The notes under the pieces: generated by a model
Told to the model about the DNA's origin: nothing
Database searches by the model: none
Seen by the model: only the letters and a program-made list of their open reading frames with translations
Shown here: positions 9,391 through 18,827 of the stretch, in pieces
How positions within the stretch are numbered: the first letter of the stretch is position 1
How the letters are laid out: each line of letters starts with the position of its first letter
Program-made: the position numbers and the translations under genes
Origin: Scandinavium vulneris_A
Lineage (GTDB): Bacteria > Pseudomonadota > Gammaproteobacteria > Enterobacterales > Enterobacteriaceae
Direction: 5' to 3'
DNA length: 64,000 bases
NCBI GenBank assembly: GCA_046518185.1
Contig: JBKGRZ010000004.1
Coordinates: forward strand, 434,001-498,000

Positions 9391-10302
9391 TTATTCGACG
9401 AGGGTTGGATGACCAGAAATCGACAGGGTCGTGGCTTTTTCACCGTGAACCAGACGCGCCTGTGCGCCAAGCGGTAGCGTAACCGTGCGTTGTTCATGAC
9501 CAAAGTCGAGTCCGCTGATGACCGGAATGCGTAATCGCGACTGGAGATAAGCCATCATCTCCGGTAAATCGTAACCCGCGTCGTAATCATTCGGCTCCGC
9601 ACCGCTAAAGCTGCCGAGCACGATCGCCTGCTGACGTCCAAGAATCCCGGCATGGAACAGTTGCAGCAGCATACGCTCCACCCGGAACGGGTGTTCGTTG
9701 ATGTCTTCCAGCACCAGAATGCCGTTGTCGATTTCCGGCAGCCACGGCGTGCCGACAAGGGATGTCAGCATGGCCAGATTACCGCCCCACAGCGTGCCTT
9801 TCACGTCGCAGGCGGGGCCATTGCCTTGCCACTCGACGGTAAACGCAGGGTGACGCAGCGCGCGCCAGAAGTGCTCGAGGGTAAATTCGTTCAGGCTATC
9901 GGCGCCGAAATTGCCCGCCAGCATCGGGCCACTGAAAGTGATCACCCCTTTGCATAGCAGCGCCATCTGAATGGCGGTGAAATCGCTATGGCCGCAAATG
10001 AGTAGCGGGTCATGACGCTGGCGGGTGGCTAACGCCTGCCAGTCAATCATGTCGAGCAAACGACTGGCACCGTAGCCACCGCGGACCGGCATCACAACGG
10101 TATTACTGCCCGCGAGCTGCGCCAACGCGTTGATATCGCCTGCACGCTCGGCTTCATTACCGGCAAAACGCTGCTGGCGACGCGTGAGAATCGACTGATT
10201 GTTAACCTGGTGTCCGGCCGCAGTCAGGCGCTCAATCCCGCGGATGGCGGCCTGTTGGTTAATGCAATAGCCCGATGGCGCAATCAGATGAAACAGATTC
10301 AT
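9391..10302 (-). CDS. ldcA: Murein L,D-carboxypeptidase A
   Basis: LdcA is a cytoplasmic serine peptidase (family S66) that trims the terminal D-alanine from recycled murein tetrapeptides. The 303-residue product has the nucleophile S106 in GHSDFTA, the glutamate in the LEDINEHPFRVER block, and a C-terminal histidine in GLDFGHEQRT, which together make the family triad. The RGGYGASRLL oxyanion region is intact. It is divergent from emtA, another murein enzyme, with 92 bases between starts, and precedes cvrA. Confidence 0.96.
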   Translation of the reverse strand: MNLFHLIAPSGYCINQQAAIRGIERLTAAGHQVNNQSILTRRQQRFAGNEAERAGDINALAQLAGSNTVVMPVRGGYGASRLLDMIDWQALATRQRHDPLLICGHSDFTAIQMALLCKGVITFSGPMLAGNFGADSLNEFTLEHFWRALRHPAFTVEWQGNGPACDVKGTLWGGNLAMLTSLVGTPWLPEIDNGILVLEDINEHPFRVERMLLQLFHAGILGRQQAIVLGSFSGAEPNDYDAGYDLPEMMAYLQSRLRIPVISGLDFGHEQRTVTLPLGAQARLVHGEKATTLSISGHPTLVE

Positions 10303-10394
10303 GGCAATTCCTTGCTGAGAATGAAACGGTTATCATGCCGCCTGAACATCGCGTTGTCATTAGCGCCGCACACTTCAGTGAAAAGGAAAGAAGC

Positions 10395-11015
10395 GTGAAA
10401 TTGAGATGGTTTGTTGTTTTAGTTGTCTTGCTTGCCGGATGCAGTTCAAAACCGAAATACGATTACCGTAACCCACCTTATAACCCGACGGTGCCGGTGC
10501 AGCGTGCGATGCAATGGATGCCAATCAGCCAGAAGGCCGGGGCAGCGTGGGGGCTTGATCCTAAATTCATCACCGCCATTATCGCGGTGGAATCGGGCGG
10601 GAATCCTAACGTGGTCAGTAAATCGGGGGCCGTGGGCCTGATGCAGCTTAAACCGTCCACCGCCGGGCGGGAAGTGTATCGCTACATGGGCTGGAAGGGC
10701 GATCCCTCAGTCAGCGAGCTGAAAAACCCGGAACGTAACATCTCGATGGGCACCGCCTATTTCAGCATCCTTGAGCACGGCGTGCTGGCGGGGATTAAAG
10801 ATCCGGAAGTGATGCAGTATGCGTTGGTCACCTCTTACGTCAACGGCGCGGGCGCGCTGCTGCGTACCTTCTCCTCCGATCGCAAAAAGGCGATAGAGGA
10901 GATTAACGATATGGATAAAGATGAGTTCTTCGACCACATCGTCAAAAACCACCCATCGCCACAGGCTCCGCGCTATATCTGGAAAGTGCAGAAGGCGATG
11001 GACGCTATCGATTAA
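10395..11015 (+). CDS. emtA: Membrane-bound endo-type lytic transglycosylase
   Basis: EmtA (MltE) is an outer-membrane lipoprotein that cleaves glycan strands endolytically. The product is 206 residues. A lipobox LLAGC places the lipidated cysteine at residue 16. The SLT domain shows the catalytic glutamate in AVESGGNP, then GAVGLMQLKPST and the NGAGALLRTF block. The ORF stays open for 40 more codons upstream, but the GTG at 10395, preceded by AAGGAAAG, gives the family's MKLRWF start. Its stop directly abuts the ycgR stop on the other strand, with no terminator between them. Confidence 0.95.
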   Translation: MKLRWFVVLVVLLAGCSSKPKYDYRNPPYNPTVPVQRAMQWMPISQKAGAAWGLDPKFITAIIAVESGGNPNVVSKSGAVGLMQLKPSTAGREVYRYMGWKGDPSVSELKNPERNISMGTAYFSILEHGVLAGIKDPEVMQYALVTSYVNGAGALLRTFSSDRKKAIEEINDMDKDEFFDHIVKNHPSPQAPRYIWKVQKAMDAID

Positions 11016-11747
11016 CTAACGCACTTTATTTGCGCGCTCACGCGCCTCACGCTCCAGCGAGAAAATAATCCGCTGGAGCGTGCGCTCCATTGCCGGGTTG
11101 ACGTTGAGAAAACGAAAGCTCAGGCGCGGGGTACTAATCGTCTCATTTTTGCTGTCCACCACCTTGCGCTCGCTGAGCGAAATCAACTGCGCGTCGAAGT
11201 GAAATTTTCCCCATTCCCCCATATCGAGTTCCAGCTGCGGGATCATCACCCCAGCTTTCAGAATAGCCGGCGGCGCGGACTCCATCAGCGCACCCATTCC
11301 GCCGAGCGACAGGTCGCACAGACGAAAACGAATTTCACTTTTATCAGCCAGTTTTGCCCGGCAGTAATAGATCGGGTGCAGTGGGGCGGAGATGCGGAAA
11401 AACTCACGGCGCTGAATAAACCACAGCGACGGAGGAATAGGCATGGTGAAGGCGGGCAAATCGAGGAACTGACCAGGGTTCACCTTCGGCACGGTGAATT
11501 CTATTTTGGCTCCCTGAGTTTCGGCGGAAAGCGTGATATTTTCAGCACGCTGAACCGCGCGGTTTTCATACTCCTGGCTACCATAGTCGATGATCAACGC
11601 CTGAGGAGAGATGTCGAGAATACGGCTAATAAATTGCGATGTTCCCCAGGAAACACGCAACGGGATACGATCGCGGTGCAGATCGCGAAGAACGTTTAAC
11701 ACTGCCAGCGGATTTTGTTTCAGGAATTGCTCATTGTAATGACTCAC
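11016..11747 (-). CDS. ycgR: Flagellar brake protein YcgR
   Basis: YcgR slows flagellar rotation when it binds cyclic di-GMP. The 243-residue product has an N-terminal YcgR domain (about 1-105) and a C-terminal PilZ domain (about 110-240). The c-di-GMP-binding RxxxR motif is present as R114-x3-R118 in QRREFFR, with the DLSLGG (D/N)xSxxG motif at about 145-150. The GTG at 11747 is chosen over upstream starts because it gives the MSHYNEQFLKQNPLAVL beginning of E. coli YcgR and has AAGGAG upstream. Confidence 0.94.
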   Translation of the reverse strand: MSHYNEQFLKQNPLAVLNVLRDLHRDRIPLRVSWGTSQFISRILDISPQALIIDYGSQEYENRAVQRAENITLSAETQGAKIEFTVPKVNPGQFLDLPAFTMPIPPSLWFIQRREFFRISAPLHPIYYCRAKLADKSEIRFRLCDLSLGGMGALMESAPPAILKAGVMIPQLELDMGEWGKFHFDAQLISLSERKVVDSKNETISTPRLSFRFLNVNPAMERTLQRIIFSLEREARERANKVR

Positions 11748-11956
11748 GCCCGGTCGCTCCTTAATTGACAGAGATTCGATCAACTATCGGCAGCGCCCAA
11801 CAGAACTTAATACAAACGGGTGAAAAATTTTGATCGAATAATTTTTTCCATCGTTGACCAACCTTTTCGGAAGGATTCCCTATACTTAAGATAAGCAGAG
11901 ATTACAATAATCCTGTTTTTATTGTGGTTATTTTGTTTATTAGGAGGGTGGTTAAA

Positions 11957-12211
11957 ATGGGTATTCTGACCTGGATTATATTCGGACTGATTGCGGGTGT
12001 TATTGCCAAACTGCTGATGCCAGGACGTGACGGCGGCGGCTTTATTCTAACCTGTATTTTGGGGATTGTCGGTGCCGTGGTCGGTGGCTGGCTGGCAACC
12101 ATGTTCGGTATTGGTGATGTGTCTGGCTTTAACCTGCACAGTTTCCTGGTGGCGGTTGTAGGTGCCATTGTGGTGCTGCTGGTGTTCCGATTGCTGCGTC
12201 GCAACGCTTAA
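11957..12211 (+). CDS. ymgE: GlsB/YeaQ/YmgE family membrane protein
   Basis: An 84-residue hydrophobic protein of the transglycosylase-associated (UPF0410) family. The function is unknown; despite the family name it has no enzymatic domain. It has about three membrane segments, with the conserved GLIAGVIAKLLMPG and GIVGAVVGGWLA blocks. The ATG at 11957 follows a near-perfect AGGAGGG site at 11942-11948. E. coli ymgE is annotated as a stress-type gene close to this locus. Confidence 0.88.
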   Translation: MGILTWIIFGLIAGVIAKLLMPGRDGGGFILTCILGIVGAVVGGWLATMFGIGDVSGFNLHSFLVAVVGAIVVLLVFRLLRRNA

Positions 12212-12219
12212 GTACAGTT

Positions 12220-12288
12220 GCCCGGCGGCACAGGCTTTCCGGGCCTACGGATTACACGGTAGGCCCGGCAAGCGTAGCGCCACCGGGC
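12220..12288. repeat. REP-like palindromes after ymgE
   Basis: Two GC-rich palindromic units lie between the convergent ymgE and the siderophore receptor. The first (12220-12245) pairs GCCCGGCGG with a CCGGGCC-type arm. The second (12262-12288) has GCCCGGC / GCCACCGGGC arms around AAGCGTAGC. They resemble the units at 7469-7539 and 39262-39333 and belong to the same REP class. Confidence 0.82.
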
Positions 12289-12305
12289 AATTTTCTCTTT
12301 TATTC

Positions 12306-14426
12306 TCAGAAATCATATCCGACGGTGGCAATCACCGAACGCTCTGCACCCCAATAGCAGTTATTGGTGCCGTAACAGCCGGAAATATACTCTCTGTCAG
12401 TCAGGTTATTCGCATTCACCTGTAAATACGCGCCTTTAAGGGCAGATGTCCAGGCCCCGAGATCGGCGCGAATCATCGCATCAAACAGAGTGGTTGACGG
12501 CAGACGTTCGGTATTGGCGTCGTCAGCCCACTGCTTGCCGATATAACGCACACCCGCGCCCGCGCTGATCCCGTAATCAAACTTATAGTGCGCCCACAGG
12601 GAAGCCATCTGGTCCGGCGTCAGCTGTGGCGTATTATCGTCAGTGCCATCTTTGGTATCGGCAAAGCGCAGACGGTTCCAGGTGTAGCCCGCGATGGTGC
12701 TCAGGCGTGGCGTGAGCTGGTTGCGCGCTTCCAGTTCCACCCCTTGCGAATGCACTTTCCCGGCGGGCAGGAAGGTTGCGGTGGCAATATTCGGGTCACG
12801 GGTGGCGACGTCTTTCTGCGTCAGGTCATACATCGCAATGCTGTACATGTCGGCAGTACCCGGCGGCTGAAACTTCAGACCCGCTTCGAACTGCTCGGCG
12901 GTGGTCGGTTTCAGCAGCGTACCATCCGGACCGGACAGCATCGCAGGGGTGATCGCCTGGCTGTAGCTCATGTACGGTGACAGGCCATTCTCAAAGGCAT
13001 ACAGCAGCGAGGCGCGGCTGCTGATATGGTCATCGGAACGGCGCGACGAGGTGCCAAAGGTATCGCTCACCTGCTGGGAAACAATGCGGTCATAACGTGT
13101 GGAGAGGTCCGCATGCCAGCGGTTCCACACCATCTCATCCTGCAGATAGATGCCGGTCTGATAATAGCGACGATTGTTATAATCGCTGTAGGTCACGGTA
13201 TGCCCGGTCTGTGCGGTATACCCGGTAAACGGATTGAGTGGATTGGCGCTGCCCGCACCGGTCCACAGGTCATTGCGGAAGCGATGATATTCTCCGCCCA
13301 GCACCACGGTGTGCGATACGTCGCCGGTGTTGAAATCGGCCTTAATACGGTTATCGGTTGACCAACCGTCGAGCGAGCCTTCAGAACCGCTGTACCCACG
13401 TGCCAGCATATCGCTGTCGCCTATCCAGCCCACCTGATAAACCTGATCCAGATTGACATCCGAGTGGGTATAGCTCCCGCTGGAAGAGACCGACCAGACA
13501 TCGTCGAACTGGTGATTAAATTCATAGCTGTAGATCTGCTCGCGGCGCTGATAACCATCGCCCGGATCGCCTTCGTTCGTGTGATTGCTCAGCTTGCGGC
13601 CGTTGTGTTCATAGCGGGTGCCATCCAACGGCAGCGAGCCGTGGTAGCCGCCGGACGGATCTTTTTGCAGATAGGCCCGCAGCAGCAGGCTGGTGTCAGA
13701 ATCGGGTTGCCACAGCAGCGACGGGGAGATGGCGTACCGTTCTTCGCGGGTGTTATCCACCTGCGTATCGGTATTGCGGGTAATGCCAATCACCCGGTAT
13801 GCCCACTGGTCGTTAATGGCATCGGTATAATCGAATGCCGCGCCTTTGGTGCCCTGCGTGCCGCCAAACACCTGCCCGTGGCCTTCAGAACTAAACTGCG
13901 GGCGCTTGGAGGTCAGGTTTACCAGCCCGCCTGGCACGCTCTGGCCGTATAGCGCGGAAGAAGGACCTTTGATAACGTCGATGCGGTCGAGGAACCACGG
14001 ATCAATCTGAATGACGTTATGGCTGCCGCCATCGCTCATCAGACGCATCCCGTCGAGGAAAATGTTATCCACGTCGCCGCCGTGATAGCCGCGCAGGGAA
14101 ATGGCGTCGAAGCGGGTGGCCGAGCCGCCAAAGGTGCTATACACCCCCGGGGTGTAGCTCAGCGCCTGGCTGACGTTAGTCACACCCTGATCTTCCATCT
14201 GCTCACGGGTCACTACCGATACCGACTGGGCGGTGGTGATGAGGGGTTGATCGGTTTTGGTCGAACCGGTGGATGTTTTAGCGGTGTAGCCTTTGGTCGG
14301 AGCGGTAGCGGATTCAACCGGCTGGGCCGTGACGACCACCGTTTCTTCTGCGAAAGTCGAGCAGGGGAACGCCAGCGCCAGGGCGCAAAAGACCGACGAG
14401 CGTTTAAGAAGCAAAGTGTTATTCAT
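12306..14426 (-). CDS. TonB-dependent siderophore receptor, FhuA/FoxA type
   Basis: This is an outer-membrane gated channel for a ferric siderophore, energised by TonB. The 706-residue product has a signal peptide (about 1-27), a TonB box (ETVVVTA), a plug domain (about 60-170, with GVYSTFGGSATRFDAISLRG and IKGPSSALYGQSVPGGLVN) and a 22-strand-type barrel ending in an aromatic F. The end, with SGCYGTNNCYWGAER before the last strand, resembles hydroxamate receptors of the FhuA/FoxA group, so ferrichrome or ferrioxamine is likely but not proven. The ATG at 14426 is chosen because the signal peptide follows; CAGGA lies 8 bases before. It is not part of the E. coli ymgE-treA interval. Confidence 0.9.
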   Translation of the reverse strand: MNNTLLLKRSSVFCALALAFPCSTFAEETVVVTAQPVESATAPTKGYTAKTSTGSTKTDQPLITTAQSVSVVTREQMEDQGVTNVSQALSYTPGVYSTFGGSATRFDAISLRGYHGGDVDNIFLDGMRLMSDGGSHNVIQIDPWFLDRIDVIKGPSSALYGQSVPGGLVNLTSKRPQFSSEGHGQVFGGTQGTKGAAFDYTDAINDQWAYRVIGITRNTDTQVDNTREERYAISPSLLWQPDSDTSLLLRAYLQKDPSGGYHGSLPLDGTRYEHNGRKLSNHTNEGDPGDGYQRREQIYSYEFNHQFDDVWSVSSSGSYTHSDVNLDQVYQVGWIGDSDMLARGYSGSEGSLDGWSTDNRIKADFNTGDVSHTVVLGGEYHRFRNDLWTGAGSANPLNPFTGYTAQTGHTVTYSDYNNRRYYQTGIYLQDEMVWNRWHADLSTRYDRIVSQQVSDTFGTSSRRSDDHISSRASLLYAFENGLSPYMSYSQAITPAMLSGPDGTLLKPTTAEQFEAGLKFQPPGTADMYSIAMYDLTQKDVATRDPNIATATFLPAGKVHSQGVELEARNQLTPRLSTIAGYTWNRLRFADTKDGTDDNTPQLTPDQMASLWAHYKFDYGISAGAGVRYIGKQWADDANTERLPSTTLFDAMIRADLGAWTSALKGAYLQVNANNLTDREYISGCYGTNNCYWGAERSVIATVGYDF

Positions 14427-14510
14427 TGCATAATCCTGAAAAACGCGGCCTGGCACTCCTGTGCGCCACCGTGTCAAAAGGTGCGAAAATGTCATTTTTC
14501 GTTAAAAAAG

Positions 14511-14529
14511 AATGCGAATTATTATTGTT
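14511..14529 (-). promoter_or_regulatory. Weak Fur-box-like sequence upstream of the receptor
   Basis: Read toward the receptor gene, this A+T-rich stretch (AACAATAATAATTCGCATT) matches about 11 of 19 bases of the Fur consensus. It lies 85-103 bases upstream of the start. Iron repression is expected for such receptors, but the match is weak and the call is an inference. Confidence 0.3.
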
Positions 14530-14600
14530 TGCGTTTGCGAGGTCAAGTGAAGGACTGAGCACACCTGCTACCATTTTTGGTAGCAGGCTGCGGGTGGGGA

Positions 14601-16355
14601 TTAGGCTTTTTCAGCCGGAGCGAGAGGCGCCGTTGCAGGCGTAGGCGTTTTGTCCGCCTCAGGGGCTTTCTTGTCTGATGGGGCGGGGCTGGCCGCCGGG
14701 GCTGGACGGTTTTTAGGCACGTCGTCGCACGGCTGCGCTTTCGGGCAGATCAAATCCAGCATTTTCAGGGTCACGCCGTTACTCCAGCCGAAGCCGTCCT
14801 GTAACGGATATTCCCCGCCACCACCGCCGGTGCCGGTTGAGGTGATGTCATATTTCTCGACCAGTTTTTGCTGGCTGTCGTAGGTGTGTTGCACGTTGGT
14901 CAGGAAACGCCAGCTGACCTCCATCGCAATCTTATCCTTGCCATAGTTCTGCAGCCCTTCGGCGGCGACCCATTGCAGCGGGGCCCAGCCGTTCGGCGCA
15001 TCCCATTGCTGACCGCTGTTCACGGTGGTGGTGGTGATGCCGCCCGGTTTCAGCAGGCGGGATTCAGTAACCGACGCCATTTTCGCCGCGCGATCGCTGG
15101 AGGCCGCATTCACATACAGCGGGAACAACGCGGCGGCAGTCAGCTGATTACGCACCTTCTGGGTTTTCAAATCGTAATCGGCGTACCAACCCTCTTTGTC
15201 ATTCCACAGGTGATGTTCGATGGCCTTCTGGCGGTCGTTGGCCATTGCGTCATAACGCGCCGCTTTGGCATCATCTCCGGCAGCTTTGCTGGCGCTGGCG
15301 ATGATTTTTTCCATTTTGAACATCAGGGCATTAAGGTCGACCGGCACAATGCTGGTGGTGCGGATGGTGCTGAGTTTTTGCGGGTCGTCCATCCAGCGCG
15401 AACTGAAGTCCCAACCGGACGCGGCGGCAGAGCGCAGGTCGCGGTAAATTTCGGTCGCCGGGCGGTTCGGATTGCTCTTGGCCGTATTCACATCATCAAG
15501 CCATGATTCCGGGCGCGGGGTGTCTTTGTCATCCCAGTAGCGGTTGAGCACCGCGCCGTCGTTAAGTTTCACCACCCGTTTGTCGGCCTTACCGTTTTGC
15601 AGTGAATCCTGACCGTCCATCCAGTAGGCGTGCTCTTTTTCCATCTGCGGCAGATAGGTTTTCAGCGCATCGCGGTCGTGAGTAGCCAGCAGTTCAACCA
15701 TCAGCGAGAAGAACGGCGGCTGCGAGCGGCTCAGATAGTAGCTGCGGTTACCGTTTGGAATATGGCCCCAGGTGTCAATTTCATAGGCAAAGTTGGCAAC
15801 CATATCCTCGATTTTGTCCCAGTGACCGCTTTCCGCCAGGCCGAGCATGGTGAAATAACTGTCCCAGTAATAGACCTCACGGAAGCGTCCGCCGGGCACG
15901 ACATACGGCTTGGGCAGCGGCAGCAGGGAATCCCATTTTGCGGCGCTGTCGGTGGTGCGGGTCAGAACCGGCCACAGGCCATCAATATGGGCCCGCAGGC
16001 TCTGGCCTTTCGGCGGCACGTATTTGTCTTTTTCCTGCGGCAGGGTGAAGTTCACCTCCACAAAATGGCGCAGGTCAAAACTGCTCTGATTTCGCTGCAT
16101 CCGGTAATCGGCGAGGATCATTAACGGATCCCCGTTAGGCACCGCATCGGCAAAGGTTTTCTGGTCCGGGAACAGCTTCGCGCTCTGCACGTCATTGAAC
16201 AGCGGGCCAAACAAAATATCCGGCGATTGCGGCGTGGCGGTCTGGACATCGTCAGCCTGGGCTGAGGCCACGCTTAACGAAAGTAGGGCACCGCCGAGGG
16301 CCAGTTGCAGAGCAAAGTACAGTGAGTCAGGACGGCGCAAAACGGGTTTATTCAT
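14601..16355 (-). CDS. treA: Periplasmic trehalase
   Basis: TreA hydrolyses trehalose to two glucose molecules in the periplasm, allowing growth on trehalose at high osmolarity. The 584-residue product has a signal peptide ending at about ASAQA (residue 34) and a GH37 catalytic domain. Both trehalase signatures are visible: PGGRFREVYYWDSYF and QWDAPNGWAP, plus the glycine run GTGGGGGEYPLQ. The C-terminus has a Pro/Ala-rich tail of about 45 residues. AAGGAG precedes the ATG. The nearest upstream gene is iadA. Confidence 0.96.
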   Translation of the reverse strand: MNKPVLRRPDSLYFALQLALGGALLSLSVASAQADDVQTATPQSPDILFGPLFNDVQSAKLFPDQKTFADAVPNGDPLMILADYRMQRNQSSFDLRHFVEVNFTLPQEKDKYVPPKGQSLRAHIDGLWPVLTRTTDSAAKWDSLLPLPKPYVVPGGRFREVYYWDSYFTMLGLAESGHWDKIEDMVANFAYEIDTWGHIPNGNRSYYLSRSQPPFFSLMVELLATHDRDALKTYLPQMEKEHAYWMDGQDSLQNGKADKRVVKLNDGAVLNRYWDDKDTPRPESWLDDVNTAKSNPNRPATEIYRDLRSAAASGWDFSSRWMDDPQKLSTIRTTSIVPVDLNALMFKMEKIIASASKAAGDDAKAARYDAMANDRQKAIEHHLWNDKEGWYADYDLKTQKVRNQLTAAALFPLYVNAASSDRAAKMASVTESRLLKPGGITTTTVNSGQQWDAPNGWAPLQWVAAEGLQNYGKDKIAMEVSWRFLTNVQHTYDSQQKLVEKYDITSTGTGGGGGEYPLQDGFGWSNGVTLKMLDLICPKAQPCDDVPKNRPAPAASPAPSDKKAPEADKTPTPATAPLAPAEKA

Positions 16356-16479
16356 TGTTGATTCTCCTTTTTAGCTGCGCAGTTTCCGCTGTTAACAACC
16401 ATAGCCGAATATCGTTCCCCGCGCGTGTTACAGATAACGTTTCGCGCATTTCCAGAAAAATTACCGTTGCGTTTCAAAT

Positions 16480-16512
16480 AAAAAAACGCAAACCCGATAA
16501 CCGGGCTTGCGT
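16480..16512 (-). terminator. Intrinsic terminator after iadA
   Basis: Read on the minus strand, ACGCAAGCCCG pairs with CGGGTTTGCGT around a short TTAT loop, followed by a run of T. It lies 24 bases beyond the iadA stop and ends the yjiH-yjiG-iadA transcript before treA. Confidence 0.88.
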
Positions 16513-16535
16513 GCAACGATCATATCAGGCGGATA

Positions 16536-17699
16536 TTACTCGAAGGTTCCCCGTACGAAGGCTTTCCCGTCGCGGACCATCTGTTTTCCTTTGGCCCATA
16601 CCGCGCGGAGTTGCATCTGGTCGTCGAGCATCAGCAGGTCTGCATCACCACCGGGAGCCAGACGCCCTTTCTGAGGCAGGTCAAGGAAGGTCGCCACGTT
16701 GCGGGTCAGCGGGCAGAGCGCCTGCTCCAGCGGCAACTTATGCTGCACCACCAGCTTTCGCAGTGTTTCCAGTAATGACTCAAAACCGGCGACGCCTATC
16801 CCGGTCAGATTCCCCCGGTCGTCAAATTTCGGCTGACTGCCGTTCCCGTCTGAACTGAGCGTTATCTGGGCCAGCGGGACGTCCGCCTGCAGCGCACGCA
16901 TAATCGCCGTTGCGGGATCGATCGGTGCCTCAATGCTACTGGTAATGTCGATAAACCCGCCATCACGGGCAAACTGCAACGCCGCGATAAACAACGGCTC
17001 AGCACGATTGACATGGGTCGGGAGCAGTTTGCCAATCGGTACATCAGCATGGCGCAGGATTTCCCGCAATGGCTCCAGTTCGCGCGGGCTGTTACCCATA
17101 TGGAACACGCTTATACCGGCTTTTGCCCCCAGCAAGCCACCCACCCGCGCCTGGGCCGCCATCTGCGCCAGTTGCTCAATGGCCGGGGCCGATGAGCGAT
17201 GATCGGAAATGGCGCACTTCACGCCAATCACCTTATCAATAAGCGCCACGTCCCGGTCAACCGATCCGGTAATCGTCGGAGAGGGGAGGGAATAGGACCC
17301 GGTCAGCATCCAGGCGCTAATGCCTTCCGCCTCCAGCGCCCGGGTTTTCGCCAGCAGTGACTCCGGGTGACGGGTAATACCATCCGTTCCCAATAATCCA
17401 ACCACAGATGTCACCCCGGCTTCCACCAGGCGCGACAAACGCACCTCTGGGGTGCGGGTATGCGGGCCAGCTTCGCCCCCGCCGCCAATCAGGTGCACGT
17501 GCTGGTCAATAAAGCCCGGGCACAGGATGGCACCGTTGAGGTCAATGACCTCACAGCCAGGAATAACTGTGGCTTCGATGTGGGGCGCTATCGCCACGAT
17601 TTTACCGCCTGCGACCAGCAGATCCTGGCGGCCTAAATTTTCTGGCGCATAGAGCTGCGCCTGTTTGAACAGGGTCAAACCGTACTCAGAAAAATCCAT
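16536..17699 (-). CDS. iadA: Isoaspartyl dipeptidase
   Basis: IadA cleaves dipeptides with an isoaspartyl bond, which arise from damaged protein. The 387-residue product is an amidohydrolase with a binuclear zinc site. Ligand motifs are present: HVH in PGFIDQHVHLIGGGGEAG, the carboxylated lysine in VIGVKCAISDHRS, the histidines in VFHMG and PTHVNR, and the aspartate in SSDGNGSQP. An open frame extends 11 codons upstream into yjiG; the ATG at 17699 is chosen because it clears the yjiG stop and has GAGG 5 bases before. It is the last gene of the yjiH-yjiG-iadA operon. Confidence 0.95.
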   Translation of the reverse strand: MDFSEYGLTLFKQAQLYAPENLGRQDLLVAGGKIVAIAPHIEATVIPGCEVIDLNGAILCPGFIDQHVHLIGGGGEAGPHTRTPEVRLSRLVEAGVTSVVGLLGTDGITRHPESLLAKTRALEAEGISAWMLTGSYSLPSPTITGSVDRDVALIDKVIGVKCAISDHRSSAPAIEQLAQMAAQARVGGLLGAKAGISVFHMGNSPRELEPLREILRHADVPIGKLLPTHVNRAEPLFIAALQFARDGGFIDITSSIEAPIDPATAIMRALQADVPLAQITLSSDGNGSQPKFDDRGNLTGIGVAGFESLLETLRKLVVQHKLPLEQALCPLTRNVATFLDLPQKGRLAPGGDADLLMLDDQMQLRAVWAKGKQMVRDGKAFVRGTFE

Positions 17700-17707
17700 T
17701 TTTAACC

Positions 17708-18169
17708 TCAGACAATCAGTTGCATAACCCAAATCGAGAGCAGGGCATTGATGACGCAGACCGCGATAATGTGCGGATAATATTTGGGCAGCACACCCGC
17801 CGTTCCCAGGCAGCGGCCGACGTTCTGCACCGGGTTGCCCATCAGATAGATAGCGGGCAACAGGACGGTGGCATCATGACCATTTAAACTGCCCGCCATG
17901 ATCAGGCTGGCGCAAACCCCGACCCCGCCGCCCATGCTCATTACCGCAGCCAGTAGCACCGTTGCCGCTTCGCCAGGTAAGCCCCACAGCGCCATAATCG
18001 GTTCGCAGACCTTACCGACTATCTCCAACAGTCCGGTGACCTTCAACGCCTGGATAATCACGAAAGCCATCACCACATTTGGCAGCAGGCTGGTGGTGGC
18101 GATGGTGAACCCTCTTCTGGCGCCATCAATAAACATGTCCATCACGTTTTTATGCGCTTGCGTTGTCAT
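17708..18169 (-). CDS. yjiG: Inner-membrane protein YjiG (nucleoside-recognition domain)
   Basis: A 153-residue membrane protein of the SpoVM/nucleoside-recognition family, equal in length to E. coli YjiG. Four to five hydrophobic segments are seen, with a GGGVGVCASLIMAG stretch and an NPVQNVGRCLGTAG motif. With YjiH it probably forms a two-part membrane carrier for the substrate of IadA, an inference from operon context. AGGAGCAGGGA precedes the ATG. It overlaps yjiH by 20 bases. Confidence 0.92.
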   Translation of the reverse strand: MTTQAHKNVMDMFIDGARRGFTIATTSLLPNVVMAFVIIQALKVTGLLEIVGKVCEPIMALWGLPGEAATVLLAAVMSMGGGVGVCASLIMAGSLNGHDATVLLPAIYLMGNPVQNVGRCLGTAGVLPKYYPHIIAVCVINALLSIWVMQLIV

Positions 18170-18827
18170 TCCCTGCTCCTCTTACTGTGCGATTCTCGAT
18201 ATGGGCGATCCACAGCCGTAACATATTGGCGCCGACAAATTTAAACACCAGCACCACCGCCAGCGGGAGGATCACCGGCACGGTAATAAACGCAAATAGC
18301 GCGGCACCGGAAGAGAAATAATTGGTGAGCAAGGCGCTGCCGCTGGTCTGGAACGTCGCGAAGACGGCGCGTTCCTGTTCGTTAATCACCCCCTCGGCGG
18401 CCAGTTCTTTGGTCATTCCGGCGGCGGCATCGGTGTTTTGTAAGTTGGCAATCAGCGCCAGGGAGCACATGCCGGGGATCCCAAGCAACGGACGCAGTAT
18501 CGGCGTCATCAATTGCTGGGCGGCGCGCAGCCCGCCTAATCCCTCGGTGATGGAGATAATCCCTAAAGAGAGGATCACCGACGGGGCTAATTCGAGGGCA
18601 AACAGAAAACCGTCTTTTGCCCCGGTGCCGCCAGTGCCGCGAAAGGAAACCACGCTATCGCCTGCGTTATTCACCTGACCAAATGACCCATTGAGCACCG
18701 TGAAATCAAAAACGCGCCACCACTCGGTACTTTTGCCAAACAAACCTGAAAAGAAAATAATCGTAATAAAAAAAGCTAAATAGCCAACCCATGTCACTTT
18801 TTGCTGTGTAGGGGGTGTATGACCCAT
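18150..18827 (-). CDS. yjiH: Inner-membrane protein YjiH
   Basis: A 225-residue polytopic membrane protein close in length to E. coli YjiH. It carries a nucleoside-recognition (Gate) domain with NLQNTDAAAGMTKEL and ALLTNYFSSGAALFAF segments. It is the first gene of the yjiH-yjiG-iadA operon, preceded by a strong GGAGGTCAAAG site. Transport of isoaspartyl dipeptides or related compounds is a guess from context only. Confidence 0.92.
   Translation of the reverse strand: MGHTPPTQQKVTWVGYLAFFITIIFFSGLFGKSTEWWRVFDFTVLNGSFGQVNNAGDSVVSFRGTGGTGAKDGFLFALELAPSVILSLGIISITEGLGGLRAAQQLMTPILRPLLGIPGMCSLALIANLQNTDAAAGMTKELAAEGVINEQERAVFATFQTSGSALLTNYFSSGAALFAFITVPVILPLAVVLVFKFVGANMLRLWIAHIENRTVRGAGNDNASA

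Noticed and set aside
13464..13952. Plus-strand frame of 162 codons in the siderophore receptor
   Set aside because: It overlaps a clear receptor gene on the minus strand and has no recognisable domain, so it is a shadow frame.
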